NCBI RefSeq assembly: GCF_017161405.1
Contig: NZ_CP071051.1
Coordinates: 1,736,001 to 1,800,000 of the forward strand
Direction of reading: 5' to 3'
From: Leucobacter sp. CX169
GTDB lineage: Bacteria > Actinomycetota > Actinomycetes > Actinomycetales > Microbacteriaceae
Length of the DNA: 64,000 nucleotides
Part shown: piece after piece, positions 7,670 to 15,846 of the stretch
Layout: each line of letters opens with the position of its first letter
How positions within the stretch are numbered: position 1 is the first letter of the stretch
Position numbers and translations under genes: made by a program
The notes under the pieces: model-generated
Database searches by the model: none
The model's input: the letters and a program-made list of their open reading frames with translations, nothing else
What the model was told of the DNA's origin: nothing

Positions 7670-8332
7670 TCAGCCCTCGAGTACGATGCCCAGGTGCTGC
7701 GCGAAGATCCCGGAGAGATCGCTCGCCTGGTATGAGCTGAGCGTCGACCCGCGAAGCCCCTCTACTCCGACGATGCGGCGCATCTCAAGCTCTCGGAAAT
7801 CCGCATGCTGCAGCCTCGAATTCGTGAGCTCGAGCGTGCCCACCGTGGTGTTCGCGAAGGCGAGGCGGGTCACCTTGGCCCCGCTGAGATCAAGCTCGTC
7901 GATCGAGCAATCGGTGATCAGGACGTCCCGCAGCTCGGCACCGCGCAGGTTGACGTAGCCGAGCTTCGAGTTCGAGATCTGCACGGACTGCCAGTTGGCC
8001 TCCACGAAGTCGGCCGACCCGAAACGCGATCCGTCGATCTCGACGCTGCGAAACCGAGTCCTGTGCGCCTTGAGGCTCGGCGAATTCACCCGCGAGAGCG
8101 TTGTGTCGATGAACGCAGCCCCGCGAAAGTTCGTCTCGTGCGCCAGTAGGTCCTCAAACACGCAGTCGGTGAAGTCGACTCCGGTGAGATCCTGCCCGTT
8201 CACGTCCACGCCGACGAACCGCGCTCGATCGAAGCGTTCGTGCGCTGCAATCTCGGCGCCGTCTCGCTCCGTCGGATCGGCCGGGTGCACCCCGTCAAGT
8301 CTGGGTGCCTGTGTGCCGGTCTTCTGTGCCAT
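7670..8332 (-). CDS. Pentapeptide-repeat protein
   Basis: A 220-residue protein made largely of degenerate A(D/N)LXX pentapeptides, for example DLTGVDFTDCVF, NFRGAAFIDTTL, YVNLRGAELRDV and ELDLSGAKVTRL. It should fold as a right-handed quadrilateral beta-helix. There is no signal peptide, so it is probably cytoplasmic. Some relatives (Qnr, MfpA) mimic DNA and protect gyrase, but nothing here places this one in that group. It has an AAGGA ribosome site and converges with the GntR gene with an 11-nt gap. Confidence 0.82.
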   Translation of the reverse strand: MAQKTGTQAPRLDGVHPADPTERDGAEIAAHERFDRARFVGVDVNGQDLTGVDFTDCVFEDLLAHETNFRGAAFIDTTLSRVNSPSLKAHRTRFRSVEIDGSRFGSADFVEANWQSVQISNSKLGYVNLRGAELRDVLITDCSIDELDLSGAKVTRLAFANTTVGTLELTNSRLQHADFRELEMRRIVGVEGLRGSTLSSYQASDLSGIFAQHLGIVLEG

Positions 8333-8376
8333 CGTTCAGTCCTTCAGTTGCGCGGCGCTTGAGGTGGAGCGGGAGC

Positions 8377-9228
8377 CTAGTACGGGTTCACGACCTCGGC
8401 CCGGATCCGGCCCACCAGCTCCGCGGAGCTCGTGCGCTCCCCCATCCGGTTTGTCTTTCCGGCGCCGTGGTAATCGCTCGCCCCTGTCACTTCGAGGCCG
8501 AACCGTTCAGCGAGTTCCCGCAGCCTTGGCAGCCAGTCCTCGCGGTTCTCGGGGTGATCGAGCTCGATCCCCCACAGCCCGGCGTCCGCAAAGCGGCGGA
8601 GGGAGGCTTCTGTGACCGCCTCGCGTTGGCGCCCAGCGGCCGGGTGCGCCAGAACGGACACGCCGCCCGCCGCGCGCACGATCCCGATCGCCTCGACCGT
8701 GTCGATCGCGAACGTCGATTCGTAGTAGACACTGCCGGGGTGCAACACCTCGCGAAACGCGGCGCTGCGGTCGGCGAAGTGACCGGCCCGCACCAGCGCG
8801 TCGGCGATGTGCGGGCGCCCGACGGTACGTGCGTCCGTCGAGAGCACGACCTCGTCCCATTCAATGCGATAGTCGGCGGAGAGGCGCGTGACCATCCTGC
8901 GGGCGCGCGAAATTCTGGCGTCACGCACGCGGTGCATTGCATCGGCGAGGTCGGCGTGATCCGGGTCGGGCCCGTACGCGAGAAGGTGGGTGGAGCGGCC
9001 GCCGTCGCGGGTCGTCAGCTCGATGCCGGGCAAGAGATCGACGCCGTGTGCTCGGGCCGCGAGCCGCGCCGACGCCCAGCCATCGGTGGTGTCGTGGTCG
9101 GTCAGCGCAATGCCGGCGAGACCCAGCGTTGCAGCCTCCTCCACGAGGGCGTCCGGCGAGGTCGTCCCATCCGAAAGCGATGAATGGGTGTGCAGGTCGT
9201 ACCGACCGGCGACTGACGCTGTACGCAT
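8377..9228 (-). CDS. PHP-domain metal-dependent phosphoesterase (TrpH/RNase AM-like)
   Basis: A 283-residue PHP protein. The metal-site motifs are in order: YDLHTHSSLSDGT, LTDHDTTDG, LPGIELTT, SVLAHPAA and the C-terminal GASDYHGAG. This family hydrolyses 3',5'-bisphosphonucleotides or trims 5' ends of RNA. ATG 9228 is chosen because TACGAT ends 6 nt upstream and there is no ribosome site, the leaderless pattern. It is divergent from the EEP gene. Confidence 0.85.
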   Translation of the reverse strand: MRTASVAGRYDLHTHSSLSDGTTSPDALVEEAATLGLAGIALTDHDTTDGWASARLAARAHGVDLLPGIELTTRDGGRSTHLLAYGPDPDHADLADAMHRVRDARISRARRMVTRLSADYRIEWDEVVLSTDARTVGRPHIADALVRAGHFADRSAAFREVLHPGSVYYESTFAIDTVEAIGIVRAAGGVSVLAHPAAGRQREAVTEASLRRFADAGLWGIELDHPENREDWLPRLRELAERFGLEVTGASDYHGAGKTNRMGERTSSAELVGRIRAEVVNPY

Positions 9229-9234
9229 ACCCCC

Positions 9235-9240
9235 ATCGTA
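9235..9240 (-). promoter_or_regulatory. -10 element of the PHP gene (leaderless type)
   Basis: TACGAT on the minus strand, 6 nt before ATG 9228. Confidence 0.5.
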
Positions 9241-9302
9241 TTCGCTGCGCCCGACACCCGGCGGCCCGGCCTCGCCTGAAACGCGGCCGCCTCGGCATCC
9301 GA

Positions 9303-9308
9303 TAGCGT
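9303..9308 (+). promoter_or_regulatory. -10 element of the EEP gene (leaderless type)
   Basis: TAGCGT on the plus strand, 6 nt before ATG 9315, with no ribosome site. Confidence 0.5.
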
Positions 9309-9314
9309 CAAGTC

Positions 9315-10319
9315 ATGGCTCGCTTTCTCGCTGGACTCGTCGTACTCGCCTTCCTTGCGCTCGGAGCCCTCATCACCTGGCCCCAGTACCTCGAGCTCGA
9401 GCGCACGCTGCCGTTCGCGCAACTCATCGCTTCCCGGGTCGCACTGGCGCTCCTCGCCCTCGCACTGATCGTCCTCCTCGGGCTCGTCGCGCTCATCGCG
9501 CGGCCGATGCGCAGCTTCGTCGGCGGGCTCTGCATCGTCCTCCTGCTCGTCGCCGCGGCGAACGTCGGCCTCTCGTGGGTGCGCGGAGTAGGAGACCTGG
9601 GCGGCGCGGACAGCACCGCCGCGGCGACCGATGGAGAGATCACCGTGCTGTCGTGGAACACCAGCGGCGACGCCGTCGCACCCGAGACGATCGCGGTCCT
9701 CGCAATTGAGCGCCGGGCCGCAGTCCTCGTTCTGCCCGAGACCTCGGCAACCCAGGCCGTTGCCGTCACCCGCGCGATCTCGACCGGCGGCGGCCCCGAC
9801 TACGCCGTGCACACCGCGTCGCTCGATCCCAGCGCCACAGACCCCACGCGGGCGACGTCCGTGCTCGTGCGCGCCGACCTCGGCGGCTACGAGCTCCGGG
9901 ACGGTGACATCTCAGGAAGCGTCGTCCCGACGCTCACGCTGCGCTCTGCTGACGGTTCCGGTCCCACCATCGTCGGGGTCCATCTCGCGCCACCGTTGCC
10001 CGCCAGCATGGACGAATGGCGGGCAGGAATCGCGCTCGTGCAGACCCGATGCGGCGACGCCAACACGCTTCTCGCGGGCGACTTCAACGCCACCCTAGAC
10101 CACCTCGGTAGCCTCGGCCGGTGCAGCGATGCCGCACTCGCCCACGGCGCTGGTGCGGCAGGCACGTGGCCCGCTCAGCTGCCCGCTGTCCTCGGCGCCG
10201 GCCTCGACCGGGTGGTCGCCGGCGGTAACTGGCGTGCCCAGAGTTTCGCGGTGCTCAGCGGCTTCGACCAGGCCGGGAGCGATCACCGGCCGGTCGTTTC
10301 GGTCCTCGCGCCCCGCTAG
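9315..10319 (+). CDS. Membrane-anchored endonuclease/exonuclease/phosphatase (EEP) family protein
   Basis: A 334-residue protein with three N-terminal membrane segments (about residues 3-23, 38-62 and 68-88) followed by an extracytoplasmic EEP domain. The catalytic motifs are present: VLSWNT (Asn), VLPET (Glu), GVHLAPP (His), AGDFNATLDH (Asp/Asn) and GSDHRPVV (Asp-His). EEP enzymes cleave phosphodiesters or phosphomonoesters in nucleic acids, lipids or inositols. The outward-facing, membrane-tethered layout is common in actinobacteria, but the substrate is not known. Confidence 0.85.
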   Translation: MARFLAGLVVLAFLALGALITWPQYLELERTLPFAQLIASRVALALLALALIVLLGLVALIARPMRSFVGGLCIVLLLVAAANVGLSWVRGVGDLGGADSTAAATDGEITVLSWNTSGDAVAPETIAVLAIERRAAVLVLPETSATQAVAVTRAISTGGGPDYAVHTASLDPSATDPTRATSVLVRADLGGYELRDGDISGSVVPTLTLRSADGSGPTIVGVHLAPPLPASMDEWRAGIALVQTRCGDANTLLAGDFNATLDHLGSLGRCSDAALAHGAGAAGTWPAQLPAVLGAGLDRVVAGGNWRAQSFAVLSGFDQAGSDHRPVVSVLAPR

Positions 10320-10333
10320 CACGAGGCGCCCCA

Positions 10334-10345
10334 GCAGGATCCTGC
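10334..10345. repeat. Intergenic palindrome GCAGGATCCTGC, copy 1
   Basis: Perfect 12-bp palindrome 15 nt after the EEP stop codon. The same sequence occurs twice more, both times in the intergenic space after dapD. Confidence 0.6.
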
Positions 10346-10368
10346 CGCCTGGTGCCAGAATGGTCCGC

Positions 10369-11763
10369 ATGAAGGACGAACGAAGCGCGGCGCGCACGCA
10401 CGAAGTCGAGATCGACAACAGCAACCGCAGCACGACCCCGTCGAGCACGAGGTTTCTGGATTTCATCATGTCCGAGTGGGCGGAGACCTCTGCGGAGATT
10501 CCCTCAGCACGAGCGGCCGCCCCATTCGCTGCCGCCCGGCGTGCGGCGCTCGCGAGCCAGTTCCCCGGTCAACGCATCGTGATCGAGGCGGGCAGCATGA
10601 AGCAGCGCTCGAACGACACCTTCTTCCCGTTTCGAGCGCACAGCGCGTTCAGCCATCTCACCGGTTGGGGCGCGGACTCGGAGCCCGGCGCGGTGCTCGT
10701 GCTCGATCCTACGAGCGGCGGACATGACGCGACGCTCTACTTCCGCGAACGCGCTGGCCGCGACACCGAGGAATTCTTCCAGAACGCTGAGATCGGCGAG
10801 TTTTGGATCGGCGCGCGGCCCTCGCTCGCGCAGGTCGCAGGGGACCTGGGCCTTCCCGCCCGTTCGCTCGCGGAGTTTGTCGCCACCTCCGACGACGTGA
10901 CGCTCGCGGACGACGAGCTCGCTCGGGCGGCGTCAGAGCTCCGTCTCGTGAAGGATGCGTATGAGCTGGCCGAAATGCAGGCCGCGGTCGACGCAACCGC
11001 GCGCGGGTTCGACGACGTGCTCGCCTCGCTCGGTGATGCAGCCGCTCACCCGCGCGGTGAACGCGTCGTGGAGGGCGCATTTCACGCTCGCGCGCGCATC
11101 GACGGCAACACGGTGGGCTACGAGACCATCGCCGCGGCCGGCCCGCACGCCTGCACGCTGCACTGGATCCGCAATGACGGCCCGGTGCGCGACGGCGACC
11201 TGCTGCTGCTCGACGCCGGTATCGAGCTCGACAGCCTGTACACCGCGGATATCACCAGAACGATCCCCATTTCGGGCACGTTCTCCCCCGTCCAACGCAC
11301 GATCTACGAGACCGTGCTCGAGGCGGCCGACGCGGCACGGTCCGTCGTGCGCCCCGGCGTTCGGTTCCGCGAGGTCCACGCCGCCGCGATGGAGGTCATC
11401 GAGCGGGCGACCCGCGAGTGGGGGTTCCTTCCCGAACCGATCGACGGCGAAGAGACCGCGTTTTACCGCCGGTACATGGTGCACGGCACGAGCCACCACC
11501 TGGGGCTCGACGTGCACGATTGCGCGGCTGCGCGACGAGAACTCTATATGGATGGAATACTCGAGCCCGGCATGGTCTTTACTATTGAGCCCGGCCTCTA
11601 TTTCCAGGCGGATGATCTCACGGTGCCTCAAGAATTCCGCGGCATTGGGGTGCGCATTGAGGACGACATTGTCGTCACCGAGGATGGCTCAATCAATCTT
11701 TCTGCGGATATTCCGCGCACGGCCAGCGACGTCGAGGCGTGGGTGCGTCGTTTGCGCGGCTAA
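10369..11763 (+). CDS. pepP: Xaa-Pro aminopeptidase (aminopeptidase P, M24B)
   Basis: A 464-residue metallopeptidase that removes an N-terminal residue preceding proline. It has the AMP N-terminal creatinase-like domain (about residues 50-190) and the pita-bread catalytic domain. All five metal ligands are visible: the two Asp of LDAGIELDSLYTADITRT, the His of MVHGTSHHLGLDVHD, and the Glu of FTIEPGLYF and VRIEDDIVV. ATG 10369 has CAGAAT 7 nt upstream and no ribosome site. ATG 10360 is also possible, while longer in-frame starts would overlap the EEP gene. Codon use turns less GC-rich near the 3' end. Confidence 0.9.
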   Translation: MKDERSAARTHEVEIDNSNRSTTPSSTRFLDFIMSEWAETSAEIPSARAAAPFAAARRAALASQFPGQRIVIEAGSMKQRSNDTFFPFRAHSAFSHLTGWGADSEPGAVLVLDPTSGGHDATLYFRERAGRDTEEFFQNAEIGEFWIGARPSLAQVAGDLGLPARSLAEFVATSDDVTLADDELARAASELRLVKDAYELAEMQAAVDATARGFDDVLASLGDAAAHPRGERVVEGAFHARARIDGNTVGYETIAAAGPHACTLHWIRNDGPVRDGDLLLLDAGIELDSLYTADITRTIPISGTFSPVQRTIYETVLEAADAARSVVRPGVRFREVHAAAMEVIERATREWGFLPEPIDGEETAFYRRYMVHGTSHHLGLDVHDCAAARRELYMDGILEPGMVFTIEPGLYFQADDLTVPQEFRGIGVRIEDDIVVTEDGSINLSADIPRTASDVEAWVRRLRG

Positions 11764-11873
11764 GTTCGGCACATTCACTCGATAAGGAATATTGCCGCAC
11801 GACAGATAGACCGAGTATTCAGTAAGCTAACGCATGCACTGACACTGGGAATAGCTGCAGAAAGGCAACTGCC

Positions 11874-12218
11874 ATGGCGAAGAAGATTACTGAGATCCTG
11901 ATTGATGACCTTGATGGGACGGAACTCACCGCCGAAACCGGCGAGACTGTCCGCTTTGCGCTTGATGGTGTGACGTACGAGATTGACCTGTCTCGCGAGC
12001 ACGCGCGCGAGCTGCGCGAGGCGCTGCACGGCTATGTCGCCAAGGGCCGCCGCGCCGCGGCTGGCGCTGCGGCACCGCGACGAGCAGCAAGCACGGGCGG
12101 CAACGATCCCCGCGAGCTCGCTGCGGCACGCACCTGGCTGCGCGGCAATGGGCACCAGGTCTCCGACCGCGGCCGCATCCCCGCGACACTGCTGGCGGAA
12201 TTCCGCGCCGCGCACTAG
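11874..12218 (+). CDS. lsr2: Lsr2 nucleoid-associated protein
   Basis: A 114-residue actinobacterial H-NS analogue that bridges DNA and silences AT-rich, often horizontally acquired genes. The N-terminal dimerisation region (about 1-60) contains VRFALDGVTYEIDLS; then comes an Ala/Arg-rich linker. The C-terminal DNA-binding region (about 78-114) contains the minor-groove RGR clamp in SDRGRIPATLLAEF. A GAAAGG ribosome site precedes ATG 11874 and a strong terminator follows. The 110-bp leader region is AT-rich for this genome, which fits autoregulation, as inference. Confidence 0.95.
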   Translation: MAKKITEILIDDLDGTELTAETGETVRFALDGVTYEIDLSREHARELREALHGYVAKGRRAAAGAAAPRRAASTGGNDPRELAAARTWLRGNGHQVSDRGRIPATLLAEFRAAH

Positions 12219-12242
12219 CGCCGGCTCGCACGACGAGCACAT

Positions 12243-12290
12243 AGCCGCCTTCCGCCCGAGATTGCATGATCCGGGCGGCAGGCGGCTTCT
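12243..12290 (+). terminator. lsr2 terminator
   Basis: Two stacked stems (12243-12250 with 12280-12287, and 12253-12258 with 12272-12277) separated by a 2-nt mismatch, followed by TCTTCATT. It lies between convergent lsr2 and the 173-residue membrane protein gene. Confidence 0.7.
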
Positions 12291-12302
12291 TCATTGTGTC
12301 GG

Positions 12303-12824
12303 CTACTGCGCGCCGGGAATTCCATTCTTCGCAATTCCGCCACCGAGGATCTGGCGGGCCTGCGAGATCAATTCTGGCTCGGTAATGAGGTCATAGCGTG
12401 TGGCGACAAGCTGCATGACGGAAGAGAAGTCACGCCGATTGCGATTGAGCGCATAGGACAACACGCCAAAGAGCATTCCAAAGCCGGCACCCATTGCGAG
12501 CGCCGCGATAAATACCCCCGCGATCGCCGTGTTATCGGGCTGGAAGATGAAAAGAATCAAGCCAAAGAACAGGCCGAGATAGGCGCCCGAAAGCGCGCCC
12601 ATAAGGGCGACGCGTCCATAGGTCAGCTTCCCGGTGACTCGCTCAACGCTGCGAATATCATTGCCGAGAATAGAAAGGCGCGCGACTGGAAAGTTCGCGC
12701 GTGCCAGCGTATCGACGGCGAGTTGCGCGTCGTGATAGCTGTCATAGGTGGAGACGATATCGCCCTTGGGGATCTCGGGCACGGTCATTGCGCGGCGGGT
12801 AGGGGCCGTTCCTGGCGTGGTCAT
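12303..12824 (-). CDS. General-stress (GSP17M/DUF1269-like) membrane protein
   Basis: A 173-residue protein. The N-terminal soluble part (about 20-75), IVSTYDSYHDAQLAVDTLARANFPVARLSILGNDIRSVERVTGKL, resembles the general stress protein 17M fold. Two or three Gly/Ala-rich membrane segments follow (about 80-135). ATG 12824 is preceded by GGGAGAATAAGCGC. Longer upstream reading in this frame overlaps the MgtE-like gene antisense and is not believable. It is divergent from the MgtE-like operon, and the pair keeps company in other actinobacteria, as inference. Role unknown. Confidence 0.75.
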   Translation of the reverse strand: MTTPGTAPTRRAMTVPEIPKGDIVSTYDSYHDAQLAVDTLARANFPVARLSILGNDIRSVERVTGKLTYGRVALMGALSGAYLGLFFGLILFIFQPDNTAIAGVFIAALAMGAGFGMLFGVLSYALNRNRRDFSSVMQLVATRYDLITEPELISQARQILGGGIAKNGIPGAQ

Positions 12825-12860
12825 GCGCTTATTCTCCCATCTTGAATTCAATTCGGGCAG

Positions 12861-12866
12861 TACCGT
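12861..12866 (+). promoter_or_regulatory. -10 element of the MgtE-like operon (leaderless type)
   Basis: TACCGT, 6 nt before GTG 12873. Confidence 0.5.
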
Positions 12867-12872
12867 AGAGAG

Positions 12873-14147
12873 GTGACTGAAACTCGGGTATTTGTGGGCC
12901 GCTTGGCAGGCCGAGGCGTGTTCGATCCCGTTGGCGACCGAATCGGGAAGGTGCGCGACCTGCTCGTGGTGTATCGCCCGGCCCTTGCGCCTCGCGTCGT
13001 GGGCATGATCGTCGAGATTCCGGGGAAACGTCGGGTGTTTGTGCCGATCGGCCGGGTCACCTCGATCGGCGCCGGGCAGGTCATCACCACGGGGCTCATC
13101 AACGTACGCCGCTTCGAGCAGCGCGCCGGCGAGACCCGGCTGATCGCAGAGATGATCGGCCGCGAGGTCCGGTACAACGACGGCTCCGGCCCCGCCATGA
13201 TCGAGGACGTCGCGATCGAACGCACTCGCTCGAACGAATGGATCGTCAGCCAGCTGTTCGTGCGCCGCCCGCGCGTTGGCAGCGGCTTCTCCCGAGGCGT
13301 CGCCCAGACCGTCGCCTGGGGCGAGGTGCACGAACCGCAGGATCCCGGCGCAGCCCAGTCCTCGGAGCTGCTGTTGCAGACCCTGCTCGATCTTCGCCCC
13401 GCGGACCTCGCGGAGGCGCTGCTTGAGCTCCCCCGGCCGCGCATGCTCGAGGTAGTGGGCGAGCTGCCCGATGACCGGGTGGCGGACGCACTCGAGGAGA
13501 TGACCGAGATCGATCAGCTCGCGGTACTGGGAAAGCTCGACTCGGTGCGTGCCGCCGACGTGCTCGACCGCATGGAACCGGACGACGCGGCCGACCTGAT
13601 CGCCGCGCTGCCGCAAGACACTGGCCAGGAGCTGCTCGGCCTGATGGAGCCGGAGGAGGCCGAGGACGTTCGCCGGCTGCTGGAGTACGACGCGGACACC
13701 GCTGGCGGCCTCATGAACCCCTCCCCGATTGTGCTCTCCGCCGAGTCGTCTGTCGCCGAGGCGCTCGCAATGATCCGCCGCCAGGACTACGACCCGGCGA
13801 TGGCCGCCGCGGTCTACGTGACCCACCCGCCGTACGAGACGCCAACCGGCGAGTACCTCGGCCTCGCCCACTTCCAACGCATGCTGCGTTTTCCCCCGCA
13901 CGAGCGCCTGAGCGCGCTGCTCGACACCGAGATCTCGCCGGTGCACGAGCAAACGAGTGCGGCCGAGGTGAGCCGGCGGCTCGCGAGCTACAACCTGGTC
14001 TCGCTTCCCGTCGTCGACGATCAACGCAGACTGGTCGGGGTCGTCACGATCGACGACGTGCTCGATCACCTGCTGCCCGACGACTGGCGGCACGCGAGTG
14101 ACGAGGATCACCACCTCGGCGGGCACGGCCAGGGAGGACGCAAGTGA
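12873..14147 (+). CDS. Soluble MgtE N-domain/CBS protein without the transport domain
   Basis: A 424-residue protein. A PRC-barrel-like N-terminus (about 1-85, GRLAGRGVFDPVGDRIGKVRDLLVVY) is followed by an MgtE N-terminal superhelical domain (about 165-280) with repeated ELPDDRVADALEEM, MEPDDAADLIAALP and MEPEEAEDVRRLL. A CBS pair follows (about 285-405) with YDADTAGGLMNP and LPVVDDQRRLVGVVTIDDVLDHLLPDD. The five-helix MgtE channel is absent, so it is probably a magnesium or nucleotide sensor rather than a transporter. GTG start is leaderless. It overlaps the DUF1003 gene by GTGA. Confidence 0.88.
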   Translation: MTETRVFVGRLAGRGVFDPVGDRIGKVRDLLVVYRPALAPRVVGMIVEIPGKRRVFVPIGRVTSIGAGQVITTGLINVRRFEQRAGETRLIAEMIGREVRYNDGSGPAMIEDVAIERTRSNEWIVSQLFVRRPRVGSGFSRGVAQTVAWGEVHEPQDPGAAQSSELLLQTLLDLRPADLAEALLELPRPRMLEVVGELPDDRVADALEEMTEIDQLAVLGKLDSVRAADVLDRMEPDDAADLIAALPQDTGQELLGLMEPEEAEDVRRLLEYDADTAGGLMNPSPIVLSAESSVAEALAMIRRQDYDPAMAAAVYVTHPPYETPTGEYLGLAHFQRMLRFPPHERLSALLDTEISPVHEQTSAAEVSRRLASYNLVSLPVVDDQRRLVGVVTIDDVLDHLLPDDWRHASDEDHHLGGHGQGGRK

Positions 14148-14674
14148 CGCGCCGGTGGCGCGAGCGCTCGGACGCCACGCCTCGCGGCGCGCTCGGCAGT
14201 GCACGGGCGGGCGAGAGCTCCGAGCGCTTCGGCCGCTGGACCGAGCGCATCGCGCGCGGCATGGGCACCCCCTGGTTCCTGCTTGCGCTGTCGCTGTTCT
14301 GCATCGGCTGGTTGATCTGGAACACGATGGCGCCCGAAAGCGCCCGCTTCGATTCTGCGGCGATAGGCTTCACCGCGCTGACGCTGATTCTCTCGCTCCA
14401 GGCGTCCTACGCCGCGCCCATGATCCTGCTCGCACAGAATCGCCAGGATGACCGGGACCGCGTGCAGATCGAACAGGATCGCCAGCGCGCCGAGCGCGCC
14501 CTCGCCGACACCGAGTTTCTTGCCCGCGAGGTCGTCTCGCTGCGTCTTGCCATCCAGGAGCTGCCGGACCGTGACGTGTTGCGAGCCGAGCTCCGGGCGC
14601 TGCTCGCCGAACTCGATGCGTCGTCGGCTGCGCCGCAGGCAACCGAGCCGCAGGCCCCCGAGGACAAGCGATGA
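14144..14674 (+). CDS. DUF1003 membrane protein
   Basis: A 176-residue DUF1003 protein with two membrane helices (about residues 43-62 and 74-98). FLLALSLFCIGWLIWNTM and FTALTLILSLQASYAAPMILLAQNRQDDRDR form the family core, followed by a charged coiled-coil tail (about 105-160). It is translationally coupled to the MgtE-like gene (GTGA overlap) and to mrp (ATGA overlap). The tight coupling suggests a shared complex with the MgtE-like sensor, as inference. Molecular role unknown. Confidence 0.88.
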   Translation: MTRRWRERSDATPRGALGSARAGESSERFGRWTERIARGMGTPWFLLALSLFCIGWLIWNTMAPESARFDSAAIGFTALTLILSLQASYAAPMILLAQNRQDDRDRVQIEQDRQRAERALADTEFLAREVVSLRLAIQELPDRDVLRAELRALLAELDASSAAPQATEPQAPEDKR

Positions 14675-15846
14675 GCGACGGGATGACCCGTGAGGCCGCC
14701 TCTCCGGCCGCCCAGGGGGTCTGGAGCGCGCTCGATCGGGTGATTGACCCGGAGATCCGCAAGCCCATCACCGAGCTCGGGATGGTCACGGGAGTGTCCG
14801 TCGATGCGGCGGGCGGCGCCGACGTACAGATCCTGCTGACGATCGCGGGCTGCCCGGCGGCGCGCAGGATCGAGGCAGACACGCACGAAGCCGCCGCATC
14901 GGCCCCGGGCATCACCGCAGCCCGTGTCGAGGTCGGCGTCATGACCCCGACCGAGCGCGCCGCGTTTGTCGAGCGGGTGCGCGGCGAGCGGGGCGCCCGG
15001 GTAACGCAGTTTGGGCCGGACTCGCTGACGCGCGTGATCGCGGTGACGAGCGGGAAGGGCGGCGTCGGCAAGTCCTCGGTGACCACCGGTCTCGCCGTCG
15101 CACTCGCTGAGCGCGGGCTCTCGGTCGGCATCGTCGATGTGGACGTCTTCGGATTCTCGATCCCGGCGCTGCTCGGGCTCAGCCGCGACGGCGTGACCTC
15201 GCAGCCGACCCGGGTGGGCGAGCTTATCCTGCCGCCCGCGGCGTACGGCGTGCAGGCGATCTCGATCGGCATGTTCCTCGGCGACACCGACCCCCGCAAG
15301 GCTTCGGTGTCGTGGCGCGGCCCCATGTTGCACCGGACGGTCGAGCAGTTCCTCCGCGACGTGTGGTTTGGCGACCTCGACATCCTGCTGCTCGATCTGC
15401 CGCCCGGCACGGGAGACGTCGCGATCAGCGTCGGCCAGCTGCTGCCACAGGCCGAGGTCATCGTCGTGACGACCCCACAGGAGGCGGCATCGGACGTTGC
15501 GGTGCGCAGCGGGCTGGTGGCACGCCAGAGCGGCCAGCGCGTGACCGGCGTGATCGAAAACATGGCGGGATTGGCGCAGCCCGATGGCAGCGTGCTCGAC
15601 CTCTTCGGCTCGGGCGGCGGCCAGCTGGTCGCTGACCGGCTCTCCGAGGACGTCGAGTTACCGGTCCCCCTGCTCGGCAGCATTCCGCTGAGCGTCGCCT
15701 TCCGCGAGGCCAGCGACGAAGGTCGGCCCGCGGTGGTGCATTCCCCTCAGGATCCCGCCGCGGCCGAGCTCATCCGGATCGCCGGCGTGATTGCGACCCA
15801 GGGTCGCGGACTCGCCGGGCGCTCGCTCGGGCTCGGACTGTCGTGA
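14671..15846 (+). CDS. mrp: Mrp/ApbC-type P-loop ATPase, putative Fe-S carrier
   Basis: A 391-residue protein. The N-terminal MIP18/DUF59 domain (about 15-105) contains RVIDPEIRKPITELGMV. The NTPase domain has a deviant Walker A TSGKGGVGKSS (about 126-136), DVDVFGFSIP, and LLLDLPPGTGDVAIS. Family members carry and transfer Fe-S clusters. The usual CXXC pair near ENM...FG.GGG is missing (ENMAGLAQPDGSVLDLFGSGGG lacks Cys), as I recall for other actinobacterial Mrp proteins, so cluster binding must differ or be absent. It is coupled to the flanking genes by 4-nt overlaps. Confidence 0.9.
   Translation: MSDGMTREAASPAAQGVWSALDRVIDPEIRKPITELGMVTGVSVDAAGGADVQILLTIAGCPAARRIEADTHEAAASAPGITAARVEVGVMTPTERAAFVERVRGERGARVTQFGPDSLTRVIAVTSGKGGVGKSSVTTGLAVALAERGLSVGIVDVDVFGFSIPALLGLSRDGVTSQPTRVGELILPPAAYGVQAISIGMFLGDTDPRKASVSWRGPMLHRTVEQFLRDVWFGDLDILLLDLPPGTGDVAISVGQLLPQAEVIVVTTPQEAASDVAVRSGLVARQSGQRVTGVIENMAGLAQPDGSVLDLFGSGGGQLVADRLSEDVELPVPLLGSIPLSVAFREASDEGRPAVVHSPQDPAAAELIRIAGVIATQGRGLAGRSLGLGLS

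Noticed and set aside
12825-14204. N-terminal extension of the general-stress-like gene to a 633-residue protein
   Set aside because: The extra 460 residues are antisense to the MgtE-like gene; ATG 12824 has its own ribosome site.
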